64,000 bases of DNA from Bradyrhizobium sp. BRP22 (GCF_020194175.1 NZ_JADYVX010000025.1:62001-126000); one strand, 5' to 3'. Counted from the first letter of the stretch, positions 9,004 to 18,040 are shown. Translations and numbers: made by a program. Notes: generated from the letters alone by a model not told the origin.

Positions 9004-9917
9004 CAGCGCCCGCCCTCGATCTGCCGGCGCTGCAGCCGGTCATAGAGCAGGAGCGGCGGCACCAGCAGAAGCAACAGCGCGATCGCAACGGCGGATGCCA
9101 CCGGCCAGTCCTTGTTGGTGAAGAATTCGAGCCAGAGCGTCTGGCCGATCATCAGCGAATTGGAGCCGGCCAGGAGATCGGGGATCACGAACTCGCCGAC
9201 GATCGGAATGACGCACAGCAGGACCCCTGCCCCGACGCCTGGGAGCGACAGCGGAAACGTCACGAGCCAGAACGCCTTCGCCGGCGAGGCGCCCAGGTCT
9301 TCGGCGGCCTCCAGCAGCGTCCGATCCATTTTCGCAAGGGTCGCGTAGAGCGGCAGGATCATGAACGGCAGATAGGAATAGACGATGCCGATATACATTG
9401 CGGTGTCGGTCGAGAGCCAGGCAACCGGCCCGGACACCAGATGCAATGCGAGCAGGATCTGGTTGAGCAATCCATCATGCTGCAGGATGTTGATCCAGGC
9501 GTAGATGCGGATCAGGAACGAGGTCCAGAACGGCACGATGACCAGGATCATCGCGATGCCCTGCCAGCGCTGCGGCAGCCGCGCCATGCCGTAGGCGATC
9601 GGATAGCCGATCACGAGCAGGATCAGCGTCGAGGTCACGGCGACGACGAGGCTGCGCAGATAGGACAGGATGTAGAGATTGTCCGAGAGCAGCAGGCGGA
9701 AATTATCCAGCGACAACTGCTCGAACGCGGCCTTGAATGCTTCCCATCCTTCGCCCAGATCGAACACCGGCGTATAAGGCGGCTGCGCGATCGCGGTCTG
9801 CGACAAGCTGATCTTCAGCACGAAACCGAACGGCACCAGGAAAAACAGCGCCATCCAGAGATAGGGCGCGATGGTGGCATAGCGCGCCGGACGGGCAAAG
9901 ATACGGCGCGTGCTCAT
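9003..9917 (-). CDS. potH: Putrescine-type ABC transporter permease PotH
   Basis: This 304-residue PotB/PotH-type permease pairs with PotI. The first helix (YLWMALFFLVPFGFVLKISLSQ) is followed by a long periplasmic loop with the FRLLLSDNLYILSYLRSL segment, as in PotH. The EAA loop is LEAAEDLGASPAKAFWLVTFP. VIPIVGEFVIPDLLAGSNSL is the conserved polyamine-permease block. Its start overlaps the end of potG by 4 bases, indicating translational coupling. It functions in the inner membrane with PotG as ATPase. Confidence 0.88.
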   Translation of the reverse strand: MSTRRIFARPARYATIAPYLWMALFFLVPFGFVLKISLSQTAIAQPPYTPVFDLGEGWEAFKAAFEQLSLDNFRLLLSDNLYILSYLRSLVVAVTSTLILLVIGYPIAYGMARLPQRWQGIAMILVIVPFWTSFLIRIYAWINILQHDGLLNQILLALHLVSGPVAWLSTDTAMYIGIVYSYLPFMILPLYATLAKMDRTLLEAAEDLGASPAKAFWLVTFPLSLPGVGAGVLLCVIPIVGEFVIPDLLAGSNSLMIGQTLWLEFFTNKDWPVASAVAIALLLLLVPPLLLYDRLQRRQIEGGR

Positions 9918-11083
9918 TGCTCGAGCACCACACCATCGTCGGGCGCAAACCAGGCCGCGACGCGGTCGCTCGAACCATAGCCGTCCGCATCAAGCCGCGC
10001 GGTGTTGGCCATCACCGAGCGCACCATGGTGCCATTGTCGAGCCTGATCCTGTAAGCGGTGAGCCCGCCGAGATAATTGATCTCCGCGACCTCGCCCTCG
10101 AACCGATTGATCGCCTGCAACGCGTCGGCACCCGACGCCAGTCCACGCCGTGACAATTTGATCTTCTCGGGCCGGATCGCGATGGTCACGATCGCCTTCG
10201 TCACCGGCTGGCGCGGTTCGGCGACAGTGACGATCCCTGCTTCGCGCGTCGTGACCTTCAGCCTGCCCTGTTCGCTGGAGATCACCTGCCCCTCGAACAG
10301 ATTGACGTCGCCGACGAACTCGGCGACCCAGCGCGAGGCGGGCGCCTCGTAGAGATCGCGCGGGGTCGCGACCTGCGCCAGGCGGCCGGCGTCCATCACC
10401 CCGATCCGGCTCGCCATCGTCATCGCCTCTTCCTGGTCGTGGGTGACGATGATGAAGGTCAGGCCGAGGCGGCGCTGCAGTTCCATCAGCTCTCCTTGCG
10501 TGCTCTCGCGCAATTTCTTGTCGAGCGCGGCGAGCGGCTCGTCGAGCAGCAGCACCTGCGGCCGGCGCGCCAGCGAGCGCGCCAGGGCGACGCGCTGCCG
10601 CTGTCCGCCGGAGAGTTGGTCGGGCTTACGCCTCTCGAGCCCGTCGAGCTTGACGAGCGCCACCATTTCGGCGACGCGGGCGGCGATCTCGGCACGTGCC
10701 ATACCGGCGCGCCTCAGGCCGAACGCGATGTTGTCATGCACCGAGAGATGCGGAAACAGCGCGTAGTTCTGGAACATCATGTTGACGGGCCGCTCATGCG
10801 GCATCACCTGCGCGATGTCGCGGCCGCCGAGCAGGATGCGTCCCTCGTCCGGAGTCTCGAATCCAGCCAGCATGCGCAACAGCGTAGTTTTGCCGCAGCC
10901 GCTCGGGCCCAGCAGGGCGAAGAATTCGCCGGCGCGGATCTCGAGCGAGAGCTGATTGACCGCGCTGAAGTTGCCGAATCTTTTCGTCACGCGCTCGATG
11001 CGCAGCAGCGGCATGTCGACCGCCGTCTGCGGCGCAGTTTTTTCCGTCGACCTGTTTTCAGCCTTCGCCAGTTGCTCAGCCAT
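9914..11083 (-). CDS. potG: Polyamine ABC transporter ATP-binding protein PotG
   Basis: This 389-residue ATPase energises the PotHI channel. Visible motifs are Walker A GPSGCGKTT, the signature LSGGQRQRVALARS, Walker B VLLLDEPLAALD and the switch histidine in IIVTHDQEEA. A C-terminal TOBE-type domain follows (from about residue 290, with IAIRPEKIKL), typical of PotA/PotG. It is the first gene of the operon. The usual binding-protein gene (potF) is absent here: the next upstream gene is divergent and codes for a TPR protein. Either potF lies elsewhere or this importer uses a distant binding protein. Confidence 0.9.
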   Translation of the reverse strand: MAEQLAKAENRSTEKTAPQTAVDMPLLRIERVTKRFGNFSAVNQLSLEIRAGEFFALLGPSGCGKTTLLRMLAGFETPDEGRILLGGRDIAQVMPHERPVNMMFQNYALFPHLSVHDNIAFGLRRAGMARAEIAARVAEMVALVKLDGLERRKPDQLSGGQRQRVALARSLARRPQVLLLDEPLAALDKKLRESTQGELMELQRRLGLTFIIVTHDQEEAMTMASRIGVMDAGRLAQVATPRDLYEAPASRWVAEFVGDVNLFEGQVISSEQGRLKVTTREAGIVTVAEPRQPVTKAIVTIAIRPEKIKLSRRGLASGADALQAINRFEGEVAEINYLGGLTAYRIRLDNGTMVRSVMANTARLDADGYGSSDRVAAWFAPDDGVVLEQ

Positions 11084-11220
11084 GATTCCCTTTTAGCCCG
11101 ATCGTGACCGCAAGCTAGCGGTGGATCGCCACTGGCTCAACCGCTTCACACGGCGCCTTCCGCAATATTGTTGTGACCGGCGTCTCTGCTAGATTGCCTC
11201 TCACGTCGGGAGGACGAACG

Positions 11221-12528
11221 ATGAACCGGGACCGCTACGACCTGCCGCTGACGACCGCTTCCGATCGCGCCGCCGCGCTCTACCGTGACGGCATCGACCG
11301 CATGCTTGCGGCCTGGCACGGGGCGGATGCGGCCTTTGAGGCGGCTATCGCCGAGGATCCCGATTTCGCGCTGGCGCGTGTCGCCCGCGCCCGCGTCCAT
11401 CAGATCAACATGAAAGGCGCTGCGGCCCGCGACCAGGCGGCAAAAGCCCGGCAATTGGCCGCGACCACAAGCCGGCGCGAGCAGCAGCATGTCGAGATCG
11501 TGGCCTCGGTGGTCGAAAGCCAGACCAAGCGGGCCTTGCAAGGCGCTGAACAGCATCTGACGGAATTTCCGCGCGACGCGCTGATCCTGTCGCTGCTGCT
11601 CGGCGCCTTCGGCCTCTACGCCTTCTCGGGACGGACCGACCACGACGCGGCGCGACTTTCGATCTGCGAGCGTTACGCTCCTGATTATGGCGAGGACTGG
11701 TGGTTCCTGACCTATCTCGGCTGGTCGCGAACTGAGGCGGGCGACGTCGTCACCGGCCGCGACATCACCGAGCGCGCCTATTGGATGAAGCCGGCAAACG
11801 CCAGCGCGGCCCACGCTTTGTCGCATGCACTGTTCGAGCAGGGTGATCCCACGGAAGGCCGTGCCTTCCTGTCCGGCTGGCTGCCGGCCCACGACCGTGC
11901 GAGCTTCCTGCAGGGACACCTTGCCTGGCACCTGGCACTGATCGCGCTGGAGGACGGCGATACTGACGGTGCCTTCGACATCTACCAACGCCACATCAGA
12001 CCGCAGGGACGGCCCTATCCGCCGCTGAACATTCTGACGGATACCACCTCACTGCTGTGGCGGCTCTCGCTGGCGGGAAAAACCGGGCTTGAACCGCATT
12101 GGCAGGAAGTCGCCGCCTACAGCGACAAACTGTTCCCGAAGGCCGGCGCGCATTTTGCTGACGTCCACCACGCATTGGCTGCCGCGGCGACCAACAGCGG
12201 CGCGCTGGAATCAAGGCTCGCGGAAATGGAGGCACGGCTGACCGAGGGCAAGCTGGCGCCCGGCCCATCCGCGATCGGTGTCTGCCGCGGCATCCAGGCG
12301 TTTGCGTCGGGCGACAACGACGGCGCCGTCCGCATCCTAGAGCCCTTGATGCCGGAATTGGTGCGGATCGGCGGCAGCCACGCCCAGCGCGAGCTTTGGG
12401 AGGATACGTTCATCGTCGCGTGTCTCCGCGCGAAGCGAGGCGAGAAAGCGACAAAACTGATCGCCGAGCGCCTGCACCGGCGGCCGTCCCGCCGCGACGA
12501 AGCGTGGTCGCGCCAAGCTAGAGCGTGA
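11221..12528 (+). CDS. TPR-repeat protein, TTC38-like
   Basis: This 435-residue soluble protein resembles bacterial members of the tetratricopeptide repeat protein 38 family. Helix-turn-helix pairs with TPR spacing run through most of its length (for example FEAAIAEDPDFALARVARAR and LSHALFEQGDPTEGRAFL). The ATG at 11221 is preceded by GGGAGGA, which decides the start. No signal peptide or catalytic motif is visible, so the molecular role is unknown. Its last codons and its stop TGA (12526-12528) lie inside a repeat element, so the C-terminus may have been altered by insertion of that element. Confidence 0.75.
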   Translation: MNRDRYDLPLTTASDRAAALYRDGIDRMLAAWHGADAAFEAAIAEDPDFALARVARARVHQINMKGAAARDQAAKARQLAATTSRREQQHVEIVASVVESQTKRALQGAEQHLTEFPRDALILSLLLGAFGLYAFSGRTDHDAARLSICERYAPDYGEDWWFLTYLGWSRTEAGDVVTGRDITERAYWMKPANASAAHALSHALFEQGDPTEGRAFLSGWLPAHDRASFLQGHLAWHLALIALEDGDTDGAFDIYQRHIRPQGRPYPPLNILTDTTSLLWRLSLAGKTGLEPHWQEVAAYSDKLFPKAGAHFADVHHALAAAATNSGALESRLAEMEARLTEGKLAPGPSAIGVCRGIQAFASGDNDGAVRILEPLMPELVRIGGSHAQRELWEDTFIVACLRAKRGEKATKLIAERLHRRPSRRDEAWSRQARA

Positions 12529-12612
12529 TGACTTTTCTCCGAATCGTCATCCCGCTCTAGCTCTTTGTTTGAGCATGATCTTTTCAAAAACCGGTATCCA
12601 CTTTCCGGGCAT
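12517..12612. repeat. REP-like palindromic element (GAGCATGATC family), copy 1
   Basis: Two modules are present. GAGCGTGATGAC pairs imperfectly with GTCATCCCGCTC (12521-12557). GAGCATGATCTTTTCAAAAACCGGTATCC then starts the second module (12571 on). The element covers the stop of the upstream TPR gene and fills the gap before the convergent cyclase gene. Related copies are at 15581, 35410, 40781 and 51246. Confidence 0.7.
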
Positions 12613-12660
12613 CGGTGACAACTACGATGTTCGGCGCGGAGGAGAGATCTAAGGGAGCGC

Positions 12661-15351
12661 CTACCCGGTCTTGCGCACGAGCTTCACGACATTGCCGTGG
12701 TCACCGACCAGCGCCGCGTACTCGCCGATCGGCGCCGGCTTGCCGATCAGGTAGCCCTGCACTGCGTCGCAGCCTTCCTTGGACAGGAAGCCGAGTTGCT
12801 CCTCGGTTTCGACGCCCTCGGCGACGATCAGCATCTGCAGGCCGTGACCGAGATCGATGACGGCGCGGACGATCGCCGCCGATTGCGGATTGCGGCCAAG
12901 GTTGATGACAAAGGCGCGGTCGATCTTGATCTTGTCGAAGGGAAACGCCTGCAGGTAGCTCAGGGACGAATAGCCGCTGCCGAAATCGTCCATCGAGACG
13001 CGGACGCCGAGCGCCTTCAGCCGCCTGAGCAGCGCCAGGCCGCGATCGAAATCCTCGATCAGCACACCCTCGGTGATTTCGAGCTCGAGCCTGTCGGGCC
13101 GCAAGCCGGTTTCGAGCAGGATCGAATGCACGAGGCCGACAAGATCGCCGTGCATGAACTGCGCCGGCGAGAGGTTGACCGCGATCTGCAGCGGCTGCTT
13201 CCAGGAGGCCGCTTCACGGCAGGCCTCGCGCAGGATCCATTCGCCCATCTCGACGATCAGGCCGCCTTCCTCCGCAAGCGGGATGAAATCCGCTGGCGAC
13301 ACGAAACCGCGCACCGGATGCTGCCAGCGCGCCAGGGCCTCGAAGCCGATCACCCCGCTCTCGGCCACCGTTGCACCGGCCGCAGCCAGTGGCTGGTAGT
13401 AGAGCGACAGCTCGCCGTTTCTGATCGCGGCGGAGAGGTCCTGATGCAGCACGCGCCGGTCGCGGATCTGCTGGTCCATTTCCGGCTCGTAGATCGAGAT
13501 CGTGCCACGCGATTTCGCCTTCGCCCGGAACAGCGCCGCGCCGGCATTGGCGAGCAGCGAGGCGGCATCCGCGCCATTGTGCGGGAACACCGAAATGCCC
13601 GCGGTGATGCCGGTGCGGACCGATTTGCCGTCGATCAGGAATTCCTTCGCGAGCGCCTCCGCCACCTGCTCGGCGAGGACGATGCCGGCGGCCGGCTGCT
13701 TGCCGTCAATGATCAGGCCGAACTCGTCGCCGGAGAGGCGCGCCACCACGCCGCCGCGCGCCGAAGTCTGCAGGCGCCGGGCCACCTCGATCAGCAATTT
13801 GTCGCCGACAGCATGGCCAAACACGTCGTTGATCTCTTTCAGGCCGTCGAGGTCGACACAAAGCACGGCGAATTCCTCGTCGGTGCCGCCGCAGGCCTCG
13901 ATCATCTGCGCCAACGCCTGCAGGAAAGCGGCCCGGTTCGGCAGGTCGGTCAAACCGTCGTGATAGGCCATATGGGCCATGCGCGATTCGGTCTGGCGCC
14001 GATCGGTGACGTCCTCGTGCGTCTTGATCAGGTATTGCGGCTCGCCGTGGTCGTCGAGCACGGTCATGCGGCGGGTCAGGAACAGCCGCAAGCCGTCCTT
14101 GGTCGAGATCGGATGCTCCTCGGTGAGCAGGCCGCGTTTCTTGATCGCGGCCTCGTCGCGCGCGATGATCAGCTTGGCCTCGCGCGGATTGAAAATGTCT
14201 GTTGCAGTCAGGCCGGTGGCATCTTCGCGCCGGCGGTTGAGGATGGTCTCGGCCGAACGATTGGCGAGCAGGTATCGGCCGTCGCTGACGCGCTCGACGA
14301 TCAGCGAGACCGGAATGTTGTCGACCACGAGTTCGAGGAACTTCTTGGCGTTCTCCAATTCCCGCGACAGCGAACGGCGGTCGGTGACGTCGTCGAACAG
14401 CGCGATCAGGAATTCCGGCTCGCCGTTCTCGTTGCGCGCGATCACGCGGTTGGAGGCGAGAATGCGCCGCTCCGAGCCACGCTCGACCCAGAACTCGTTG
14501 CGGAAAAAGCCTTCGGGCGCCTCCAGCGCCGCCTTGTCGGCGGCGGCGATGCTGGCGGCGGTCTCGGGACGGAAGATTTCGTCGGCGCGCTTGCCGACGA
14601 TGCGATCGCGCGAGAAGCGCGAAAACCGCTCGAAGGCGCGGTTGGCGAAAATGTAGCGGCCGTCCTCGATGTTTTTCGCAGCCACGCAGACCGGTACGTT
14701 GTCGAGCACCGATTCCAGGAACTGGGTGGTCGACGCGAGCTTGCGCGACAATTGCCGCTGGTCGGTGCAGTCCTCGTGCGTCGCGATCGATCCACCATTG
14801 GGAAGCGCAAAATGCCGGACCACGACCGATTTGCCGTTGGGCAGTTCCGTCACCATTCCTTCAGGATTGGCGCCTCGAATGTAGAACTCGGCGGGCGTGA
14901 CATCCATCAAGCCGCGCTTGTACCGCATCTCCAGCAGTTCGGGCCCGGTCATGTCACGCGGTATGTCGCAGCGCGACAGGCCATAGATCTCGAGATAGCG
15001 GTCGTTGCAGAACACGATCCGCTTTTGCGCATCGGTCATCACCACGCCCTGGTTCAGATGGTTAAGGGCGGAGCTGACGAAGGCATTGCGGCGGAGCTGT
15101 ATGCGCTGCATCCTTCGCAGCGCCGAAAGCACCGAGAGCGTGATCGCACCCAGGAAGGAGGCGACGACGATGCCGCCGATCAGAAGCTCCCAGAGCAGGT
15201 CGGGACCAAGCGAACCGATATAGCGCGATGGCGCAAAGCCGGCCGAAGCGGCGAAAGCCAGTGCAGCGAGCGCGACAGCGGCGACAAGGCACAGGACGGC
15301 CAGCGCCGGAATCAGATTCCTCCCGCCTGCCTGCCGTTTCTTGCCAGCCAT
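12661..15351 (-). CDS. PAS-GGDEF-EAL cyclic-di-GMP signalling protein
   Basis: This 896-residue membrane protein should make and/or break cyclic di-GMP. Two N-terminal membrane helices (about residues 13-36 and 54-75) are followed by three PAS-like segments, each ending in a DVTDRR-type or DCTDQR-type linker. A GGDEF domain and a C-terminal EAL domain follow. The cyclase signature is SGDEF rather than GGDEF (VARLSGDEFGL), and the usual RxxD inhibitory site five residues before it is missing. The EAL domain looks intact (FEALARWQHP, DDFGSGYSSLSYL, EGVETEEQ). A net phosphodiesterase role is therefore likely, but a weak cyclase cannot be excluded. The gene stands alone. Confidence 0.88.
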   Translation of the reverse strand: MAGKKRQAGGRNLIPALAVLCLVAAVALAALAFAASAGFAPSRYIGSLGPDLLWELLIGGIVVASFLGAITLSVLSALRRMQRIQLRRNAFVSSALNHLNQGVVMTDAQKRIVFCNDRYLEIYGLSRCDIPRDMTGPELLEMRYKRGLMDVTPAEFYIRGANPEGMVTELPNGKSVVVRHFALPNGGSIATHEDCTDQRQLSRKLASTTQFLESVLDNVPVCVAAKNIEDGRYIFANRAFERFSRFSRDRIVGKRADEIFRPETAASIAAADKAALEAPEGFFRNEFWVERGSERRILASNRVIARNENGEPEFLIALFDDVTDRRSLSRELENAKKFLELVVDNIPVSLIVERVSDGRYLLANRSAETILNRRREDATGLTATDIFNPREAKLIIARDEAAIKKRGLLTEEHPISTKDGLRLFLTRRMTVLDDHGEPQYLIKTHEDVTDRRQTESRMAHMAYHDGLTDLPNRAAFLQALAQMIEACGGTDEEFAVLCVDLDGLKEINDVFGHAVGDKLLIEVARRLQTSARGGVVARLSGDEFGLIIDGKQPAAGIVLAEQVAEALAKEFLIDGKSVRTGITAGISVFPHNGADAASLLANAGAALFRAKAKSRGTISIYEPEMDQQIRDRRVLHQDLSAAIRNGELSLYYQPLAAAGATVAESGVIGFEALARWQHPVRGFVSPADFIPLAEEGGLIVEMGEWILREACREAASWKQPLQIAVNLSPAQFMHGDLVGLVHSILLETGLRPDRLELEITEGVLIEDFDRGLALLRRLKALGVRVSMDDFGSGYSSLSYLQAFPFDKIKIDRAFVINLGRNPQSAAIVRAVIDLGHGLQMLIVAEGVETEEQLGFLSKEGCDAVQGYLIGKPAPIGEYAALVGDHGNVVKLVRKTG

Positions 15352-15580
15352 TCCGTCACCTTGCGGATTTCCGCATTACAGTGTCTGGCGCCGGCAGTTT
15401 GGATCGGGTAAACGCCGCGTGATGCAACCGGACAATGTGACTTAATTTAGGGCAATTGCCCTGACATGATTAATGCCTCACTAATGCCGGTGCGCCACGA
15501 AGCCCGTTTCGAGGCAATCCGGGGCGTTGCCACCAAGGCGCGGATGGACAACAACAGCAGCCAACCTCATTGGTTTGTTT

Positions 15581-15633
15581 GGGCATGATCTTTTCGGAAA
15601 ACCGGTTTCCACTTTTCCGGACCATGCTCTAAC
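15581..15633. repeat. REP-like palindromic element (GAGCATGATC family), copy 2
   Basis: GGGCATGATC at 15581 and its imperfect complement GGACCATGCTC near 15619-15629 flank a TTTTCGGAAAACCGG/CCACTTTTCCGG core. The sequence ends about 30 bases before the start of the FAD oxidoreductase, so it lies in that gene's leader or promoter region. Confidence 0.7.
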
Positions 15634-15661
15634 CGCGCCAATTCCCGGACTTGAAGGATCC

Positions 15662-16759
15662 ATGGACAGAGTTGATTGCGTCGTCATCGGAGCGGGTGTG
15701 ATCGGGCTTGCCGTCGCACGCCGCCTCGCGCAAGCAGGGCGCGAAGTGATCGTGCTGGAAGCCGCCGAAGGGATCGGCACCGTGACCTCCTCGCGTAACA
15801 GCGAGGTGATCCACGCCGGCATCTACTACCGGGCCGGCAGCCTGATGGCGCGGATGTGCGTCAGCGGCAAGCATGCGCTTTACCGCTACTGTGAGGATCA
15901 CGGCGTCCCCTATCGCAATTGCGGCAAGCTGATCGTCGCGACCACGCCGAAAGAGACCGAGAAGCTGCAATCGATCCGCGCCCATGCCGAGGCCAATGGC
16001 GTGCTCGACATGCAATTGCTGTCCGGCGAAGCCGCCCGCGCGCTGGAGCCCAGCCTGAACTGCGACGCCGCGCTGCTGTCGCCGTCCACCGGGATCATCG
16101 ACAGCCATGCTTACATGCTGGCGCTCCGGGGCGATGCAGAGGCTGCCGGCGCCGCGTTCGCGTTCCACACCCCCCTGCTCCGCGCCAAGACCGCGGCCGG
16201 CCGGATCGAGATCGAGGCCGGCGGCGAGGCGCCGATGACGCTGGAATGCGACTTGCTCGTCAATGCCGCCGGCCTCGGCGCGCCCGCGGTCGCGCGCGGC
16301 ATCGAGGGCATGCCGCTCGAACTGATCCCATGCGCCTATCTCGCCAAGGGAAACTATTTCAGTTGCAGCGCGCGGGCGCCGTTTTCGCGGCTGATCTATC
16401 CGGTACCTGAACCCGGCGGGCTCGGCGTGCACCTCACCATCGACATGGCCGGGCAGGCTCGTTTCGGGCCGGATGTGGAATGGGTGGAGAGCATTGATTA
16501 CGCCGTCGATCCGGCGCGCGCCGACCGCTTCTATCCGGCGATCCGCAAATACTGGCCCGGACTGCCGGACGGCGCGCTGATGCCAAGTTATTCGGGGATC
16601 CGGCCGAAGATTGTTCCACCGGCGGTTGCAACGCAGGATTTCCTGATCCAGGGGCCGCGCGACCACGGCGTCACCGGATTGATCAATCTGTTTGGTATCG
16701 AATCGCCAGGGCTGACGTCGTCGCTCGCGATCGCCGATTACATCAGCGAACTCGCGTGA
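15662..16759 (+). CDS. FAD-dependent oxidoreductase, L-2-hydroxyglutarate oxidase-like
   Basis: This 365-residue flavoprotein belongs to the DAO (glycine oxidase-like) family and resembles LhgO, which oxidises L-2-hydroxyglutarate to 2-oxoglutarate and passes electrons to the quinone pool. The N-terminal FAD fingerprint GAGVIGLAVARRLAQAG lies at residues 10-26. SSRNSEVIHAGIYY is a strong LhgO-family block. FGIESPGLTSSLAIA near the C-terminus closes the FAD site. The ATG at 15662 follows TTGAAGGATCC and excludes a 45-codon extension through a repeat element. No operon partners are visible. Substrate is inferred by family only. Confidence 0.85.
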   Translation: MDRVDCVVIGAGVIGLAVARRLAQAGREVIVLEAAEGIGTVTSSRNSEVIHAGIYYRAGSLMARMCVSGKHALYRYCEDHGVPYRNCGKLIVATTPKETEKLQSIRAHAEANGVLDMQLLSGEAARALEPSLNCDAALLSPSTGIIDSHAYMLALRGDAEAAGAAFAFHTPLLRAKTAAGRIEIEAGGEAPMTLECDLLVNAAGLGAPAVARGIEGMPLELIPCAYLAKGNYFSCSARAPFSRLIYPVPEPGGLGVHLTIDMAGQARFGPDVEWVESIDYAVDPARADRFYPAIRKYWPGLPDGALMPSYSGIRPKIVPPAVATQDFLIQGPRDHGVTGLINLFGIESPGLTSSLAIADYISELA

Positions 16760-16853
16760 GCAATCGCAGCAATATCGTCTCCCGCGGATGAGCGCATCGG
16801 CGCCCATCCGGCATGAAGAGGTGTGCGTTGCGATATGTTATCGGGGGGACTGG

Positions 16854-17039
16854 CTAGTGGACCGTTTCGTCGGCGGAATGCTTCAACCGCTCGATCTCGT
16901 CCTTGACCATCAATTTGCGGCGCTTGAGTTCGGTGATTTGCAGGTCGTCTGTGGATAGGTGCAGGAGCGCTTCGTGTAGTTCGCTTTCGAGAATTTTGTG
17001 CTTGCGTTCCAGCTCAACCAGGTGCGCCTGTATCGCCAT
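16854..17039 (-). CDS. DUF465 (YdcH-like) small coiled-coil protein
   Basis: This 61-residue protein has the DUF465 pattern: an N-terminal HLVELERKHKILESELHEA helix, a turn, then ITELKRRKLMVKDEIERL. Members are short antiparallel coiled coils common in alphaproteobacteria, and their function is unknown. The start ATG at 17039 follows a GAGGAGATTTCG-type site. It is divergent from a second DUF465 gene at 17284, with a 244-base intergenic region between them. Confidence 0.85.
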   Translation of the reverse strand: MAIQAHLVELERKHKILESELHEALLHLSTDDLQITELKRRKLMVKDEIERLKHSADETVH

Positions 17040-17283
17040 TACGAAATCTCCTCGGTGGGTTAAACCTCAATTTCGGGCAGGGCAAATAAGTGTACACCAG
17101 CCAGATAATCTGTCGATGGGGATTGCGAATCAGCGCTGCGACAATTTCGGATTTGTCTGTATCAGAACGTGCCTATGGAACCGTCTTAACTTGCGCAGCG
17201 AGCGTGGAGGGAGGATATTTCGGCACGCGGATACCGAGCGACCCGGCCACAACCTTACCGTGCTTACGTTTTAGTACACAGCC

Positions 17284-17490
17284 ATGACCGACGAAGATGA
17301 GCGCGAACTCCACGCAGAGCTTGCACGGCTGCAGCAGGAGCACCGCGATCTCGACGCAGCCATAGACGCGCTACATCAGTCGCCGGCGCCGGATCTGCTG
17401 ATGGTGCAGCGGCTGAAGAAGCGCAAACTGCAATTGCGCGATCGCATCGCCTTCATCGAGGATCAGATCACACCCGACATCATCGCGTGA
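17284..17490 (+). CDS. DUF465 (YdcH-like) small coiled-coil protein, second copy
   Basis: This 68-residue protein shares the DUF465 layout with its divergent neighbour: acidic N-terminus, ELARLQQEHRDLDAAIDAL helix, then MVQRLKKRKLQLRDRIAFIEDQ. The two are clearly paralogous in plan but differ in sequence, so this is not a recent duplication. Function is unknown. The ribosome binding site is weak (no clear purine run before the ATG), which lowers confidence in the exact start. Confidence 0.8.
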   Translation: MTDEDERELHAELARLQQEHRDLDAAIDALHQSPAPDLLMVQRLKKRKLQLRDRIAFIEDQITPDIIA

Positions 17491-17821
17491 GGTTTGCTTT
17501 CCGCTCACGTCGCTGCGCGGCGCGATGAAATCGCCAGCCCGAAATCTTGCGCCCGTGATCTCCGGATGCCGCCTCCACGTTTCGCGCGTCCGGAATGACG
17601 ACGTGCAGATTTTCTGCGCTCGGTTCGCCCAGCGTGGCGAGTTGTTCGTGATCTCCCGCACGCCAATACCGGCGGTCTTTCCCCGACATCCACAGGCGCT
17701 CCACTGCAACGATCCGGTTTGGGCACAGGCTATTCTCGCGCGATCCGAGCCCACTTGACTCTACTAGAACAAAATAGGAACATTGCTCAGCCGCCAGCCC
17801 AGAACCGGAAGGAGTATCGCG
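17491..17821. other. Gene-free stretch of 331 bases
   Basis: Open frames on both strands lack ribosome binding sites and family motifs, so I see no gene. The right end holds a LexA-like direct repeat (17767-17781), a TTGACT hexamer (17755-17760) and the AAGGAG site (17809-17814) of the next gene. Confidence 0.6.
17767..17781 (+). promoter_or_regulatory. Candidate LexA (SOS) box, GAAC-N7-GAAC
   Basis: GAACAAAATAGGAAC matches the alphaproteobacterial LexA direct repeat (GTTC-N7-GTTC read on the other strand), including the A-rich spacer. It lies 40 bases before the start at 17822 and 6 bases after a TTGACT hexamer, where a repressor would block RNA polymerase. By chance about two such matches are expected per 64 kb on both strands, so position is the main support. 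Confidence 0.5.
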
Positions 17822-18019
17822 ATGCCCGTGCCCTCATTGTTCTCCGACAACAACCGCTATGAAGTGGCCTGCGACCAGGCGATCGCGATGTGCGACGGCA
17901 ATCTGCGCAGCACCATCAAGGCACTGATCATGGCCAACGAGTTCCTCGAGACCGAGGTCGCGGAATTGCAGGACGCGCTCGCGACCTGTTTTGCGCAGAC
18001 CAAGAACGACGCCGCCTAA
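17822..18019 (+). CDS. Small conserved-type hypothetical protein, possibly SOS-controlled
   Basis: This 65-residue protein has no signal peptide or membrane helix. It contains CDQAIAMCDGNLRSTIKALIMANEFLE, a helical pattern I associate with small rhizobial proteins of unknown function. The rest is an acidic helix (VAELQDAL). The start ATG has AAGGAG 7 bases upstream, which rules out the 13-codon extension. It is followed after 21 bases by another small gene in the same direction, so the two probably form an operon. The LexA-like box at 17767 suggests induction by DNA damage. Function is unknown. Confidence 0.7.
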   Translation: MPVPSLFSDNNRYEVACDQAIAMCDGNLRSTIKALIMANEFLETEVAELQDALATCFAQTKNDAA

Positions 18020-18040
18020 CCCAGGCAAGGGAGCGCGCCG

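Noticed and set aside
12697..15411. 904-codon open frame on the plus strand
   Set aside because: It is the antisense shadow of the PAS-GGDEF-EAL gene in high-GC DNA, with no motifs.
17371..17754. 127-codon minus-strand frame between the second DUF465 gene and the candidate SOS operon
   Set aside because: It overlaps the DUF465 gene, has no ribosome site and shows no domain.
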